64,000 bases of DNA from assembly GCA_963677345.2 (NCBI GenBank), contig CAXXLC010000033.1, forward strand, positions 97,609 through 161,608, written 5' to 3'. The translations under genes were made by a program, and so were the position numbers. Below, in pieces: positions 63,735 through 64,000 of the stretch; within the stretch, counting starts at the first letter, position 1, and every line of letters begins with the position of its first letter. A model generated the notes under the pieces. That model worked only from the letters and a program-made list of their open reading frames with translations, made no database searches and was not told the DNA's origin. The stretch comes from Saccharicrinis sp963677345 (GTDB lineage: Bacteria > Bacteroidota > Bacteroidia > Bacteroidales > Marinilabiliaceae).

Positions 63735-64000
63735 ATGACAAGTGAAAATCTAAATTACAATGAAAGCGTAAGGGTTTCTATTTTAGAAGCAGCGCAAGGT
63801 CTTTTTCCAAGTTTGGATATAAAAAGACTACAATGGAGGATATTGCACAGGAATTGCATAAAGGAAAAAGCTCTTTGTACTATTATTTTAAGAACAAAGA
63901 AGAAATTTTCCAGGCAGTTATCGACTGGGAACAAAGTGTTCTGTTGACTAAATTACATGAAATTGTTGAATCAGATCAAGAACCAAAGGAGAAACTCAAT
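63735..64000 (+). pseudogene. TetR-family regulator, 5' part, frameshifted and cut by the window end
   Basis: The start reads MTSENLNYNESVRVSILEAA, QGLF, then leaves frame. In another frame the sequence continues as a normal TetR helix-turn-helix: KFGYKKTTMEDIAQELHKGK, SSLYYYFKNKEEIFQAVID, then WEQSVLLTKLHEIVES to the right edge. The five T at 63802-63806 should be six to read LF-S-K-F-G. The DNA-binding helix is well conserved on both sides, so a single missing T explains it. As with rnr, mutation or sequence error are both possible. Confidence 0.87.

Overview
The window is about 33-35% GC by eye and reads as a chromosome segment of a free-living Bacteroidota, probably a Marinilabiliales/Bacteroidales-type or related gliding or marine lineage (order-level placement is inference). 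The supporting signs are type IX secretion (T9SS) genes (PorW/SprE, PorX, PorP/SprF, a PorE-like protein and a gliding-type C-terminal domain), a textbook Bacteroidota promoter (TTTG-N20-TATATTTG) in front of an initiator tRNA, weak Shine-Dalgarno signals, LytTR regulators, a PadR-PspC operon and Bacteroidota-type insertion sequences.

Layout. 1-3.5 kb: the end of a LytTR response regulator, a LytTR membrane protein, a small period-5 GxF-repeat membrane protein, and a converging sigma-54-dependent response regulator. 3.7-10.4 kb: porW-porX-tsaE, then trpS. 10.5-14.7 kb: a group II intron just past the trpS terminator, with its reverse transcriptase ORF split by an IS66 element. 14.9-18.8 kb: small ORF-padR-pspC-pspC-DUF4252. 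18.9-21.9 kb (minus): small helical protein, queD-like, divergent folE-like, ppsR-like. 22.3-34.3 kb: a 2896-residue T9SS-type adhesin with Calx-beta and TSP3 repeats, followed by PorP/SprF and a PorE-like protein. 34.7-40.5 kb: CAT-like acetyltransferase, an EamA transporter broken by a frameshifting IS (9-bp target duplication), and an AraC regulator broken by a single-ORF IS66-type element (8-bp duplication). 40.7-44.8 kb: TolC-HlyD-MFS efflux operon whose HlyD gene has an in-frame stop. 44.9-51.6 kb: two chemoreceptors around a membrane protein and a TPR-AraC regulator. 51.9-53.7 kb: panE-like, CPBP protease. 53.8-55.6 kb: two initiator tRNAs and an ISAon1/ISL3-like element. 55.7-59.5 kb: M23 peptidase, dxr, rseP, tatA. 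59.8-64 kb: UspA, MORN-repeat protein, RNase R with a one-base frameshift, and a TetR gene with another.

How the genes fit together. PorW and PorX are core or regulatory T9SS factors, and the adhesin-PorP-PorE-like run looks like a secreted, surface-anchored T9SS client with its partner proteins. Mobile DNA makes up much of 10-14 kb and 36-40 kb. For two disrupted genes the intact reading frame can be restored exactly by deleting the element plus one target duplication. Two single-base homopolymer deletions at the right end could be real mutations or assembly errors.

I did not see an anti-phage system, a CRISPR array or a biosynthetic cluster. The strongest unusual signals are the almost identical 333-bp repeat array, the -1 frameshift IS, the IS-in-intron nesting, the dispersed intergenic repeats and the GxF-pentad protein.
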